From FEN-1088 sp031407985 (lineage in GTDB: Bacteria > Myxococcota_A > Polyangia > Fen-1088), in assembly GCA_031407985.1 (NCBI GenBank), contig JANOJB010000133.1:1-64000 (forward strand): a stretch of DNA of 64,000 nt. The letters run 5' to 3'. Made by a program: the position numbers and the translations under genes. The notes beneath the pieces were generated by a model, which worked only from the letters and a program-made list of their open reading frames with translations, did no database searches and was not told where the DNA came from. Positions 17,272-26,374 of the stretch are shown in pieces. The number at the start of each line of letters is the position of its first letter. The first letter of the stretch is position 1.

Positions 17272-18189
17272 TCATTGTGGCCCACGCTGGTTTCTCCGGG
17301 ATGGCGACTGCGGCCGCGCCATGTCTCCGAGCAACCTAGTCAGTCTCCTTGCGATCGTGGCCTCGATGCGCGCCTCCATGGGCCCCTGCCACCGCGGCGA
17401 CGCGACCAAGAAAAGGGCGCACTCCGGATCGTGGGGAACCTGGGCGCGGCAAAGCGTGGCCGCTTCCTGATATGTCAGCATAAAATCGGGCAGATGGCCG
17501 ACGCCGAACCCCGCAAGCACCAGCGCTTTGACCGTAGCCACGTTGCTGGCCACCGCGTACGAAAGGGCATCGTCCGGAACCAACCCCGGCTCACCATGTC
17601 CGGGATCGATCTCCACGATCGGGAATGACTGCACCTCGGCCTCGGTCCTTGCTGCGGACAGACGCGGGTACAGATCGCTCCGCCCGAAGAACCGGAGGCG
17701 GTAGGTACCAAGCGATAGGGCCCGCGCATCAGGTGGCGGACCCGAGTGGGCAACGACAACGAGATCCAGATCCCCAGCGCGCGCATGGCGGAGCAACATC
17801 GCGGTACGGGATGTCGACAGCTTCACCGCCAGGGTGGGGAAAGCATCCCGTAGCGCCGGAATGAGATGCGGCAGCAGATACGTGGCAACGCTGTCCACGG
17901 CGCCCAGGCGGACATCGAAGTAGGCGCGCTCCGCCGAGCGACCGACCTCCAGACGAACACGCTGGCCTTCGGCGAGCAACGCACGGCCCCGTGGCACCAG
18001 CGAGCGTCCGCCCGCCGTCAGCACCAGAACACGCCCCTTCCGTGCGAAAAGGGGCACGCCCATCTCCTCTTCCAACAACTTTAGCGTTCGCGACAACGCG
18101 GGCTGCGTCAGGTGAACCGCGCGCGCTGCGGCGCTCATCGAACCCGAGTCGACAATCTGAAGGAACACTTTGAGGCGGTCGAGATTCAT
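17272..18189 (-). CDS. LysR-type transcriptional regulator
   Basis: A 305-residue protein. The N-terminal winged helix is typical (MNLDRLKVFLQIVDSGSMS, AAARAVHLTQPALSRTLKLL), and a LysR substrate-binding domain follows from about residue 90. Effector unknown. It is divergent from the HEWGTFTSV gene at 18324, and inverted repeats lie between them, so that gene is the first candidate target. It faces the DsbD-like gene, ending 45 bp from its stop. Confidence 0.9.
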   Translation of the reverse strand: MNLDRLKVFLQIVDSGSMSAAARAVHLTQPALSRTLKLLEEEMGVPLFARKGRVLVLTAGGRSLVPRGRALLAEGQRVRLEVGRSAERAYFDVRLGAVDSVATYLLPHLIPALRDAFPTLAVKLSTSRTAMLLRHARAGDLDLVVVAHSGPPPDARALSLGTYRLRFFGRSDLYPRLSAARTEAEVQSFPIVEIDPGHGEPGLVPDDALSYAVASNVATVKALVLAGFGVGHLPDFMLTYQEAATLCRAQVPHDPECALFLVASPRWQGPMEARIEATIARRLTRLLGDMARPQSPSRRNQRGPQ

Positions 18190-18215
18190 GCAAAAAATCT
18201 ATCGATTGTCATGAA

Positions 18216-18268
18216 ATCATCCAATTGGAAATGATAACGGGATGCTGCCACATTGAGAAACATCAATG
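18216..18268. promoter_or_regulatory. Inverted repeats in the LysR/HEWGTFTSV divergent promoter
   Basis: In this AT-richer gap two dyads are visible: ATCAT-CCAATTGG-AA-ATGAT at 18216-18235, built around a CCAATTGG palindrome, and CATTGA-N6-TCAATG at 18251-18268. LysR proteins often bind such dyads in front of the gene transcribed away from them. Function is inferred from position alone. Confidence 0.4.
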
Positions 18269-18323
18269 ACGTTGTGGCGCGCGCTGGCGCGACCGTCACT
18301 TACATAGCGTAGGGAGGTTCGGC

Positions 18324-19637
18324 ATGAAGCGGGCTACGTTTGTATCGCTGACCATACTGTTCACCGCGTGCGGGGGCCGATCCTTGTTGCCGATGGGACA
18401 TGGCGCTCCGCCGCCCGTGCGCGACAGCGGCGTCGTGGGCAACCCGCCAACCGTGATGGAGGCCGGTGCGGCACCGACGGGAGGCGGCATCGGACTAACG
18501 GTGCACGAGTGGGGAACTTTCACATCGGTGAACAGCTCCGCTGGGGCCCTGATGGAGGGACTCCACCACGAGGAGGAGGCCCTGCCAACGTTCGTCTATG
18601 GGCGGGGTACGTTGGGGGGCGGCGCGATGCCCGACGCGGGGATGAAGAGCCTCGAGCGCCAACCCACCGGGGTCACGCAGAAGTTAGAAACGCCGGTGCT
18701 CTACTTCTACGGCGCGGGAATCCCGAGCGTGCGTGTCAGGGTGGATTTCCCCAAGGGGGTCATCTCCGAGTGGTACCCCAGAGCCGCCGCATTCGGGCCG
18801 GAGGTCGTCACAACATCAACCACGCTTATGACGGTCGCGGGAGGCTTCATGGAGTGGAGGGCGACGCTGACGCCTTCGACCTCCCCCTCCGTTTTCTTGC
18901 CGGTACCGCCCGAACACATCTGGGCTCCGTCGCGGCGGGTGGCATCCTTGCCCGTGCAGGTCGGCACCGAGAACGAGCAGTTCATCTTCTATCGGGGGCT
19001 CGGCACTTTTACCCTCCCGATTCAGATCGATGTTGATGCGAACGGCCTCATCAACCTGCACAACCAATCCTCCGACGCCAGCCCCGCGGTGTTTTTGCTG
19101 CGCGTCCACACGGGCGGCGGCGCCATCGTCGATCTGGGACCACTTCCCGCCGGAGGGCGCATCACCGGCGTGCCGCTTCCCACCGGCGGCAAGGAACACG
19201 ATCTAGCGGTCTACATGGCGGACGCCCAGAACCGGATCGCCGAGGCGATCCAGGCGACCGGGCTGTACGCGGACGAAGCCCGCGCGATGGTGGAAACCTG
19301 GAGCCGCAGCTACTTCCAGAGCATGGGACTGCGCGTCCTGTACGTCGTGCCGCGGGCATGGACCGATTCCCTGCTGCCGCTGACGGTCGAGCCGACACCG
19401 CGTGAATTGGTGCGCACGCTGGTGGGACGCGTCGAGATCCTGGCGCCCGCGGAGGAACGCGAACTTCTGGCACGTGTCGTCGCCGCCGCGGCGGCCGGTC
19501 TTGCCCCCGCCACCGTGATCCAGCAACTGGGGCGACTGGCCGAGCCCAAACTGCGCCGCGCGTTGGAGTTGACGACCGATCCCACGGCGCGAGCGTGGTG
19601 TCAGGCCGCCGTCACGGCGGCGGCGGCCATGCCGTGA
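18324..19637 (+). CDS. Lipoprotein of unknown function with the motif HEWGTFTSV
   Basis: A 437-residue protein. The signal is MKRATFVSLTILFTAC (lipid Cys 16). After a short Pro/Gly linker comes HEWGTFTSV at residues 61-69, then EEEALPTFVYGR. I recall this HEWGTFTSV signature from uncharacterised proteins of myxobacteria and planctomycetes; no domain function is known to me. The rest alternates beta-like stretches and a helical C-terminal 140 residues. It is divergent from a LysR regulator. Function is unknown. Confidence 0.7.
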   Translation: MKRATFVSLTILFTACGGRSLLPMGHGAPPPVRDSGVVGNPPTVMEAGAAPTGGGIGLTVHEWGTFTSVNSSAGALMEGLHHEEEALPTFVYGRGTLGGGAMPDAGMKSLERQPTGVTQKLETPVLYFYGAGIPSVRVRVDFPKGVISEWYPRAAAFGPEVVTTSTTLMTVAGGFMEWRATLTPSTSPSVFLPVPPEHIWAPSRRVASLPVQVGTENEQFIFYRGLGTFTLPIQIDVDANGLINLHNQSSDASPAVFLLRVHTGGGAIVDLGPLPAGGRITGVPLPTGGKEHDLAVYMADAQNRIAEAIQATGLYADEARAMVETWSRSYFQSMGLRVLYVVPRAWTDSLLPLTVEPTPRELVRTLVGRVEILAPAEERELLARVVAAAAAGLAPATVIQQLGRLAEPKLRRALELTTDPTARAWCQAAVTAAAAMP

Positions 19638-19653
19638 GCGGCCCGGCCGATTG

Positions 19654-21852
19654 TTAAGGCAGGTCGACCGTCGCGGTGATGCCACCCACCGACAGCTCCC
19701 AGGTGCCGGGAACAACCCGGCGGTCGCCCGCCGCGTCGACACGCGAAAACGCGCGTGCGGGCAGCGCGACGTCCACGACCCGCTTTTCCCCCGGGCGCAG
19801 CGACAGCCGACGAAAGGCAACCAGTGAACGCAGCGGATCGCCGGGCGTGCGCGCACGCGGCCTTGCGTAGATCTGTACAACTTCATCGGTCGCCCGGATG
19901 CCACGGTTTTCAACGACCGCGTGAACAGTTGCCGCGGGGGTGGTCTTTTCTCCGCGCCCGGTTCTTTCGATCGCCTCCGGAGCACCCGTCAAATCCGCAG
20001 TGATCTGTTCGTAGCCGATGGCCGCATAACCCAGGCCATGCCCGAAGGGATACAGCGGCTTGCCGTCGAAATAGCGATACGTGCGCCCCGCCATGCGGTA
20101 GTCCGAAAACGGCGGCAGATCGTCGACCGAACGATAGAACGTGATCGGCAGACGTCCTGACGGCGCGACGTCACCGAACAACACGTCCGCCACCGCGTTG
20201 CCGCCCTCCTCGCCCGGATACCAGGCCATCAGCACGGCGTTCGGCCGACGGGCGGTATTGGGCATCGCGATGGCACTGCCGCCGGTCAAGACAACCACCG
20301 TCGGCTTTCCCGCGCCCCGTATCGCGCCCAGCAACGCCGGTTGTGCCCCAGGCAATCCCAAATCGTGCCTGTCACCCGACGGGTTGGCGCCGTCGGGATC
20401 GCCTTCCTCACCTTCCAGCTTGGGCGACAGTCCCAGGGCCACGATCACCAGGTCCGCCCCGCGCGCCACGGCGATCGCCTGCGCCAGACCCGCGCCGGAT
20501 CGCCCGGTCAGCGTCACGCCCGGAACGTGGTCGACGGCGATCCCGCGCGCCCGCGCGGCCGCCCTTATGCCAGCCAGCAGCGTCACGGGCGCGATCGGCG
20601 TGCCGTGATAGTTCCCCAGCAGGACTTCTTCGTCGTCTGCCACCGGACCCACCACGGCGATGCGCCGAACCCCCGCCGCGATCGGCAGCACGCCGTCGTT
20701 TTCCAACAGCACCAGGGATTTGCGCGCAGCCTCCCGCGCCAGGGCTTTGTGCGCTGGAGGCACAACGAATGTCTTCGTCACGGGCGACACCGATGAATCG
20801 AACAGGCCCAACCGAAAACGCACGGCGAACAGCCGCGTCAGCCCGCGATCGATCTCGGCCTCGGTCACCAGACCGTCGCGCACGGCCGTCTTTAAATGCC
20901 GGTAGCTGCCGCCGCAATCGAGATCCGTTCCCGCCCGCAGCGCCAACGCCGACGCCTGTGTTTCATCGGATGCGACGTGGTGGCCGCTGACCAGGTCCAG
21001 TACGGCGCCGCAGTCTCCGACGACGAAACCGTCGAAGCCCCAGCGTGTGCGCAGCGTATCGCCCAGCAGCATCCGGCTGCTGACACACGGCGTGCCGTTG
21101 ACCCGGTTGTAGGCCCCCATGATCCCGCTGACGCGCGCCTCGGTCGCCAGCGCCTCGAACTGTGGCAAATACGTATCCGCCAAGTCCCGCGCATCGACGG
21201 ACGCGTCGAAGCGGTGTCGCTCCAATTCGGGGCCGCTGTGCACGGCAAAATGCTTTCCGACCGCCGCCACGCGCAGGCGCCGGGGATCGTCGCCTTGCAA
21301 GCCGCGCACGTACGCGACGCCCAGACGCGCGGTCAGGAACGGATCCTCGCCGTAGGTCTCCTGTCCACGCCCCCAGCGCGGATCCCGGAAGATATTCACG
21401 TTGGGCGCGAAGAACGTCAGGCCCTGATAACGCCCGCTGCCGGTTTCGCGCGCGCGCGCGGCGTCGAATTTCGCGCGCGCCTCGGAAGCGATCGCCTCGC
21501 CCACCCGTCGCAGCAAGTCTTCGTCGAAGGTCGCCGCCAGCCCGATCGCCTGCGGAAACACAGTCGCCGCGCCATTGCGTGCCACACCATGCAGGGATTC
21601 GCTCCACCAGTCGTAGGCGACGATTCCCAACCGCGGAATTGCCGGCGCCGCCGTCTCCAGTTGTGCGACCTTTTCGTCCAGCGTCAGCCGCGCGACCAAC
21701 GCCGCCGCTCGCAACGCCGGTTCATGGGAGATATCCCCGAAAATCGCGTGATCGAAGCCGGTGTTTCGCCGCGATGTGCCCGACAGGCCGCCGCATCCCA
21801 ACCCGGCGGCCAGCAGGCCTCCCAGCCATGGCGCCCATCCGCGCGGATTCAC
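19654..21852 (-). CDS. Glycoside hydrolase family 3 lipoprotein (beta-xylosidase/glucosidase type)
   Basis: A 732-residue protein. The signal includes a lipobox AAGLGC. The GH3 N-terminal barrel has the Asp-bearing motif GFVVGDCGAV and LDLDCG, close to the beta-xylosidase or arabinofuranosidase branch, plus the substrate-binding GKHFAVH. The C-terminal alpha/beta sandwich (KSLVLLEN) and a fibronectin-III-like domain follow. It releases terminal sugars from oligosaccharides at the cell surface; which sugar is not certain. The start is a GTG overlapping the upstream stop by one base (TAGTG). Confidence 0.85.
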   Translation of the reverse strand: MNPRGWAPWLGGLLAAGLGCGGLSGTSRRNTGFDHAIFGDISHEPALRAAALVARLTLDEKVAQLETAAPAIPRLGIVAYDWWSESLHGVARNGAATVFPQAIGLAATFDEDLLRRVGEAIASEARAKFDAARARETGSGRYQGLTFFAPNVNIFRDPRWGRGQETYGEDPFLTARLGVAYVRGLQGDDPRRLRVAAVGKHFAVHSGPELERHRFDASVDARDLADTYLPQFEALATEARVSGIMGAYNRVNGTPCVSSRMLLGDTLRTRWGFDGFVVGDCGAVLDLVSGHHVASDETQASALALRAGTDLDCGGSYRHLKTAVRDGLVTEAEIDRGLTRLFAVRFRLGLFDSSVSPVTKTFVVPPAHKALAREAARKSLVLLENDGVLPIAAGVRRIAVVGPVADDEEVLLGNYHGTPIAPVTLLAGIRAAARARGIAVDHVPGVTLTGRSGAGLAQAIAVARGADLVIVALGLSPKLEGEEGDPDGANPSGDRHDLGLPGAQPALLGAIRGAGKPTVVVLTGGSAIAMPNTARRPNAVLMAWYPGEEGGNAVADVLFGDVAPSGRLPITFYRSVDDLPPFSDYRMAGRTYRYFDGKPLYPFGHGLGYAAIGYEQITADLTGAPEAIERTGRGEKTTPAATVHAVVENRGIRATDEVVQIYARPRARTPGDPLRSLVAFRRLSLRPGEKRVVDVALPARAFSRVDAAGDRRVVPGTWELSVGGITATVDLP

Positions 21853-22337
21853 TACTTCAGCGTCACCGTGCCCTTGGCGTAGACCTTTTCCTTGCCGCCG
21901 ATCACCCGCGTCGCCAGCACCTCGTACTTGTGCCCCTTGACGAAGCCCAGATCTTTCGACACCGCCACCGCGTTGACTTGCACGATCTTCTGCGTCGCCT
22001 GCACGGTGACCTCGCTGAAGTTCACCTGATCGCGCGGCTTCACCGACACGTCGTAGTAGACGATGTTGATGCTGGTCGCACCGGCTGGCTCTTTCAGAAA
22101 GACCATCAGGTTCATCGTCCAGGTGCCGTCCCCCTTGATGGTGGGTTTGGACTGCTTGCGCACAGCCGCGACCATCTGCGCGTCGGTCCCGTAACCGCCC
22201 GTGAATTCCGTGTCGCTGATGATGACCTTGCCCTTCATCGAGCTCCACCCGTCGGCATACGCGAGCAATGGAATCAGGGCGGTGGCACAGACGGCCAGGG
22301 CACCAAGGACGGCGGCTAGCAAACGGGATGGGCGCAT
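21852..22337 (-). CDS. Small secreted protein of unknown function
   Basis: A 161-residue protein with a clear signal peptide cleaved near AYA|DGW, and a mature part of alternating beta-like stretches (GKVIISDTEF, GTWTMNLMVFLK, ATSINIVYYDV, VNFSEVTVQAT). No family is recognised; it could be a beta-sandwich. Its stop overlaps the GH3 start by one base, so the two are translated together and the protein may assist the glycosidase, for instance in binding or anchoring substrate. That role is inference only. Confidence 0.7.
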   Translation of the reverse strand: MRPSRLLAAVLGALAVCATALIPLLAYADGWSSMKGKVIISDTEFTGGYGTDAQMVAAVRKQSKPTIKGDGTWTMNLMVFLKEPAGATSINIVYYDVSVKPRDQVNFSEVTVQATQKIVQVNAVAVSKDLGFVKGHKYEVLATRVIGGKEKVYAKGTVTLK

Positions 22338-22409
22338 GATGATGATCCTCCGACCCCATCGGTATCCCCGATGGGACGGATTTTCAAGCGCGACGCTGCG
22401 AAATTCGCT

Positions 22410-23555
22410 TCAGTTGCCGCAGCCGATGCGGGCGGTATCGACGGCGATCTCGTCGATCCAGGCGACGAAGCCCGGGTCGGCGGCCTGATAGTTGTTCCAG
22501 CCGACGGACAGGCTGGTGAAGATCGTCGGCAGTTCGATGCGTTTGTTGGCGTTGGCGATTCGGATCTGCGTGACTTCGGCGCCGTCAAAGTAGAACTGAT
22601 AGGACTGCGTATTCGCGTCCACGAACCATTCGGCGCAGTGCCACGCCCCATCGAACTTCCAGTTGTAGGGACTGCCCGTGCCGAACTCGGCGCCGCTGGG
22701 CTGCACGTTGTAGAGGAACTGATGCATCTGAGCCGTGTCCCCGTTTTTCACGGTGTCGACGACCCGGTACGCGGCGTTTCCGCTGGCCCCCACGCCCTGT
22801 AGCTCGACCAGCGTCGAATGCACGAACGGGGTGGGGACCGGCAACTGAACACGATAGAAAATGCGGCCCCAGTGCGTGGCGCCGAAGGATTCGGAGTCCC
22901 CGTACACGAACCGCCGGGCGCCGTTGGTCGCAGCCCCGATCTTCATGGAGTTCGTGCCGCGGAAAGCTTGATCGCTGGCCACGCTGGCCGCGCCGGTTCG
23001 TGTCCAGCCGGCTGGCGGCGTGTTCCCCACCGCGGCGCCCTCGAACCCCTCGCACAGCAGGTACTTGCCGGGCGTGCACAAAGAAGGACCGCCCGCCCCC
23101 GCGGTTCCGGTCGATCCGCCGCCACTGCCGCCGCCACTGCCGCCACCACTGCCGCCACCGGTGCCGGCGCGTCCCGCCGCACCACCGCCGGTGCCGCCGC
23201 CGGCACGGCCGGCTGTGCCACCGCCACGGCCACCGCCCGCCGCGCCTCCGGCCGAAGAACCACCGCTGTTTGAACCGCCGCTGGCCGCGCCCCCGGTCGA
23301 AGAGCCACCGCTGTCTGAACCGCCGCGGGCGGAACCGCCGCTCCCCGCCCCTCCCGTGCCAGGCGCGGTACCGCCCGTGCCGGGCGCGCCCCCCGTGCCC
23401 ACAAAGCCACCGCTGCCGGATCCTCCGCTTCCAGGCGAGGTACCACCGGTCCCGGGACTTCCGCCCGCTCCAGCAACAGGGGAAACCCCGTCCGCCGGCG
23501 CACAAGCAGCCCATGAAGCCACCGCCAGCACGGCCAGAACTCCCCGCACCGCCAT
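22410..23555 (-). CDS. Gly/Ser-linker lipoprotein with a concanavalin-like C-terminal domain
   Basis: A 381-residue protein. The ATG at 23555 has GGGGAAAG five bases upstream, and the signal ends in a lipobox SWAAC (Cys 18). About residues 30-155 form a low-complexity GTGG/GSGG/SGG linker. The C-terminal 200 residues start with LLCEGFEG and end AWIDEIAVDTARIGCGN, a beta-sandwich pattern resembling concanavalin-A-like or polysaccharide-binding domains of secreted proteins. The function is likely carbohydrate binding or degradation; no catalytic residue could be identified. Confidence 0.65.
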   Translation of the reverse strand: MAVRGVLAVLAVASWAACAPADGVSPVAGAGGSPGTGGTSPGSGGSGSGGFVGTGGAPGTGGTAPGTGGAGSGGSARGGSDSGGSSTGGAASGGSNSGGSSAGGAAGGGRGGGTAGRAGGGTGGGAAGRAGTGGGSGGGSGGGSGGGSTGTAGAGGPSLCTPGKYLLCEGFEGAAVGNTPPAGWTRTGAASVASDQAFRGTNSMKIGAATNGARRFVYGDSESFGATHWGRIFYRVQLPVPTPFVHSTLVELQGVGASGNAAYRVVDTVKNGDTAQMHQFLYNVQPSGAEFGTGSPYNWKFDGAWHCAEWFVDANTQSYQFYFDGAEVTQIRIANANKRIELPTIFTSLSVGWNNYQAADPGFVAWIDEIAVDTARIGCGN

Positions 23556-23791
23556 CGAACTTTCCCCGTTCCAAGGGTTCAAAATCGACCGAGCATCGCG
23601 GGACGGTGTCATCTTCATCAAGCTTCTCCTTGGGTTTCGCGCCACCCCTGTTTCTCCCACCTGACGTCAGTAGCGTATGCCCTACCCTCCGGCTCATCGG
23701 CCCCAATCGGTCCCGCCCAAAATCCGCCCCGGATCCCAACGGCTGGCCACCGGGCCCGTCGCGTGGCATTCTGCCACCCACGGCCCGCGAA

Positions 23792-24856
23792 ATGTCCGAA
23801 CCCGCGCTGTTCCCCCACGCCCAATCCGCGCCAGCCGTCCCGGCCCAGGACCCGCCAGGGGACACCGGAGAGCGCGATCTGGACGCCGTGCGTGAGATCG
23901 CCGAGGCGCGTCGTGCCATCGCCAGCGAAATCGGAAAGCGCATCGTCGGTCAGGACATCGTGATCGAGCATTTGCTGGTCGCCCTGTTCGCGCGTGGTCA
24001 CTGCCTGTTCGTCGGCGTGCCGGGATTGGCGAAGACGATGTTGATTCAGACGCTGTCGGACGTGCTGGCGCTGTCGTTCGGACGCATCCAGTTCACGCCC
24101 GATCTGATGCCATCGGATATCACGGGCACCGACGTACTGGAAGAGGACCGCGCCACCGGCCGGCGCGTCTTCCGATTCGTGCGCGGTCCGCTGTTCGCGA
24201 ACGTGATTTTGGCCGACGAGGTCAACCGCACGCCACCGAAGACCCAGGCAGCGCTGCTGCAATCAATGCAGGAGGGGCGCGTGTCGGCGGGTGGACAAAC
24301 CTACGAATTGCCGCAGCCATTCCTGGTGTTCGCGACGCAGAATCCAATCGAGCAAGAGGGAACGTACCCGTTGCCCGAGGCGCAGCTGGACCGGTTCATG
24401 TTCCAGGTCAACGTCGACTATCCGACACAGGCCGAGGAGATTCGCATCGTCAATCAGACGACGTCGGCGTATCGCCCGGTGCTGCGCAAGGTGTTGTCGC
24501 CGGAACGGATTCTCGAGTTGCAGGATCTGGTTCTACGCGTGCCCGTGGCCCAGCACGTCGTTGAATACGCGGTCGCGCTTAGCCGCGCCACCCGTCCCGC
24601 CGAACCGACGGCGCCCGAGGACATTCGTCGCTACGTCTCGTGGGGCGCGGGGCCGCGCGCGTCGCAATATCTGATCCTGGCGGCGAAGGCGCGCGCCATC
24701 CTGGCGGGCCGCTACGCCGTGTCGCTGGACGATGTCCGTGCTCTGGCCATGCCCGTGCTGGTCCATCGCGTGTTGCCGAATTTCCACGCCGAGGCGGACG
24801 GCGTCAGCGCGCGATCGCTGGTCGAGCGGTTGCTGGAAGCCGTTCGGCCGGCCTAA
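23792..24856 (+). CDS. MoxR-family AAA+ ATPase
   Basis: A 354-residue protein. Walker A is GVPGLAKT, Walker B is VILADEVNR, sensor 1 lies in FLVFATQNPIEQEGT, and the C-terminal lid domain is present. MoxR ATPases act as chaperone-like remodelling enzymes for VWA-domain partner proteins, and the next genes encode such partners (DUF58 with a VWA MIDAS motif, and BatA/VWA). The start was set to the ATG before SEPALF because upstream sequence reads as the antisense of the Gly-rich gene; an RBS is not obvious. Confidence 0.9.
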   Translation: MSEPALFPHAQSAPAVPAQDPPGDTGERDLDAVREIAEARRAIASEIGKRIVGQDIVIEHLLVALFARGHCLFVGVPGLAKTMLIQTLSDVLALSFGRIQFTPDLMPSDITGTDVLEEDRATGRRVFRFVRGPLFANVILADEVNRTPPKTQAALLQSMQEGRVSAGGQTYELPQPFLVFATQNPIEQEGTYPLPEAQLDRFMFQVNVDYPTQAEEIRIVNQTTSAYRPVLRKVLSPERILELQDLVLRVPVAQHVVEYAVALSRATRPAEPTAPEDIRRYVSWGAGPRASQYLILAAKARAILAGRYAVSLDDVRALAMPVLVHRVLPNFHAEADGVSARSLVERLLEAVRPA

Positions 24857-24881
24857 GCCCGCGACGACGAAGGCATCAAGC

Positions 24882-25799
24882 GTGACGGTGGAAAACCCGG
24901 CGGCTCCCCTGCTGGATCCCGTCGAACTGGCGAAACTGGCGTCGCTGACGGTGCGCGCGCGCGTCGTGGTCGAGGGCGCGTTCGCGGGACTGCACCACAA
25001 CCGGCATACAGGTAGTTCGATCGAATTCGCCGAGCACAAGGAATACGCTCCCGGCGACGACATCCGACACATCGACTGGAAAGCGGTCGCGCGCGTCGGC
25101 CGCTACTACATCAAGCGCTTCGAGGACGAGACCGAGATGCGCACGTATCTGTTGCTGGATACGTCGGCGTCGATGGGGTACCGGGGCCGCGGCGTCTCGA
25201 AGCTGACGTACGGCAGCACGTTGTGCGCGGCCATCGCGTACCTGTTGGGCCAACAAGGGGATCCCACGGGATTGCTGTTGTTCGACGAACGCACGCGGCA
25301 GTACCTGCCGCCGCGCACGCGCCCCGGACACGTTCGGGATCTGCTGGCCATGTTGGAGGCGGCGTTCGCCGCGGGGCGTACCGAACCGGATCGCGCCCTG
25401 GCCCAAATCGGCGAGATCGCGGAGCGACGCAGCCTGGTCTTCCTGTTCACCGATCTTCTGGATGCGCCCGCGGCGCTGGGCGATCGGCTGCGGCAACTGC
25501 GCGGGCGCGGCCACGACGTCGTTCTGTTTCACCTGCTGGATCCCGACGAGATCGAATTGCCCCTGGATGAACTGACGCACTTCGAAGGCATCGAACCCGA
25601 TGACGACCGCAAGTTGCTGGCGGATCCGCGCGAACTGCGCGCGGCGTTTCGCGCCGAGTCCGAGTCGTTCCGCCGTCGCTGGCGCGAGCTGTGCGTCGAG
25701 GCGCGTGTGGAATACCAGCTGGTGGTAACCGACACGCCACCGTCCGAAGTGCTGCGACGATTCCTGTTCGCCCGGCAACGAATACGCGCGCGCGTGTGA
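24882..25799 (+). CDS. DUF58 protein with VWA-type metal-binding motif
   Basis: A 305-residue protein with the DUF58 signature RHIDWKAVAR near residues 63-72 and a VWA fold beginning LLLDTSASMG, which carries the DxSxS MIDAS motif. Such proteins pair with MoxR ATPases. The start is a GTG at 24882 with GAAGG nine bases upstream. It lies 25 bp after moxR, so they are cotranscribed. The BatA/VWA gene that would normally follow is 2.3 kb away, beyond an intervening lipoprotein and two minus-strand genes. Confidence 0.9.
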   Translation: MTVENPAAPLLDPVELAKLASLTVRARVVVEGAFAGLHHNRHTGSSIEFAEHKEYAPGDDIRHIDWKAVARVGRYYIKRFEDETEMRTYLLLDTSASMGYRGRGVSKLTYGSTLCAAIAYLLGQQGDPTGLLLFDERTRQYLPPRTRPGHVRDLLAMLEAAFAAGRTEPDRALAQIGEIAERRSLVFLFTDLLDAPAALGDRLRQLRGRGHDVVLFHLLDPDEIELPLDELTHFEGIEPDDDRKLLADPRELRAAFRAESESFRRRWRELCVEARVEYQLVVTDTPPSEVLRRFLFARQRIRARV

Positions 25800-25942
25800 C
25801 ACACCGGCGCGTGTAACACGCCCGCGGACGTGTCATCGTGCCCCGCGCATGCAGTCTGTGAGATTCGGCACAGCCGTTTGTTTTGACGGAGACGGAAGGC
25901 CGCGCACCACATACGCAGACTAGGAAGGAGGGGAAATCAATC

Positions 25943-26341
25943 ATGCGAGTTGTTTGGTTGTTGGTTGCGGTGTTTTGTCTTGTCGCCGTGGTCGTTGCGG
26001 GTGGTTGTGGAAGTTCCAGCGCGACGGCCCCGATGTGCGGCAACGACGATACGTGCCTGTCAAACGATGCCGTTTGTTCACGTGGATGCGGAATGGGACA
26101 GACGCGGTTGTGTCAGTGCGGGACCGGCGCGCTGACCGGAACCCTGGTGTGCGGCCCGTGCGAGGACGCCACGCCACCGCAGGAGACCGGCGGAAGAAGC
26201 GGTGGCGGCAGCGGTGGATTCACCGGAGGCGGCGGCCGCGCCGCGACCGGCGGCCGTGCGGGCGGCACGGGTGGAATCACGGGAGCCGGTGGAATCACGG
26301 GAACCGGTGGGCGCGCGGGGCGTGGTACTGGCGGCGCCTGA
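25943..26341 (+). CDS. Small Gly-rich lipoprotein of unknown function
   Basis: A 132-residue protein. The signal ends AVVVAGGC (lipid Cys 22). A short Cys-rich part (CGNDDTCLSNDAVCSRGC, CQCGTG, CGPC) is followed by a C-terminal low-complexity tail of GGR, GGG and TGG units. A strong RBS (GGAGGGG) precedes the ATG. It lies between the DUF58 gene and a convergent FAH-family gene. Likely a surface lipoprotein; no family is recognised. Confidence 0.7.
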   Translation: MRVVWLLVAVFCLVAVVVAGGCGSSSATAPMCGNDDTCLSNDAVCSRGCGMGQTRLCQCGTGALTGTLVCGPCEDATPPQETGGRSGGGSGGFTGGGGRAATGGRAGGTGGITGAGGITGTGGRAGRGTGGA

Positions 26342-26374
26342 CGCCGTCAGGTCCACCTGCCTGGCGACCTCGAT

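Noticed and set aside
23000..23791. N-terminal extension of MoxR rich in Pro and Arg
   Set aside because: It is the reverse complement of the Gly-rich lipoprotein linker; MoxR begins at about 23792.
25809..25821. Palindrome GCGTGT-A-ACACGC after the DUF58 gene as a terminator
   Set aside because: The loop is a single base and no T-run follows, so termination is not supported.
26337..26351. Palindrome CCTGACG-C-CGTCAGG at the end of the Gly-rich lipoprotein gene as a terminator
   Set aside because: Perfect but short, with a tiny loop and no T-tract; not enough to call a terminator.
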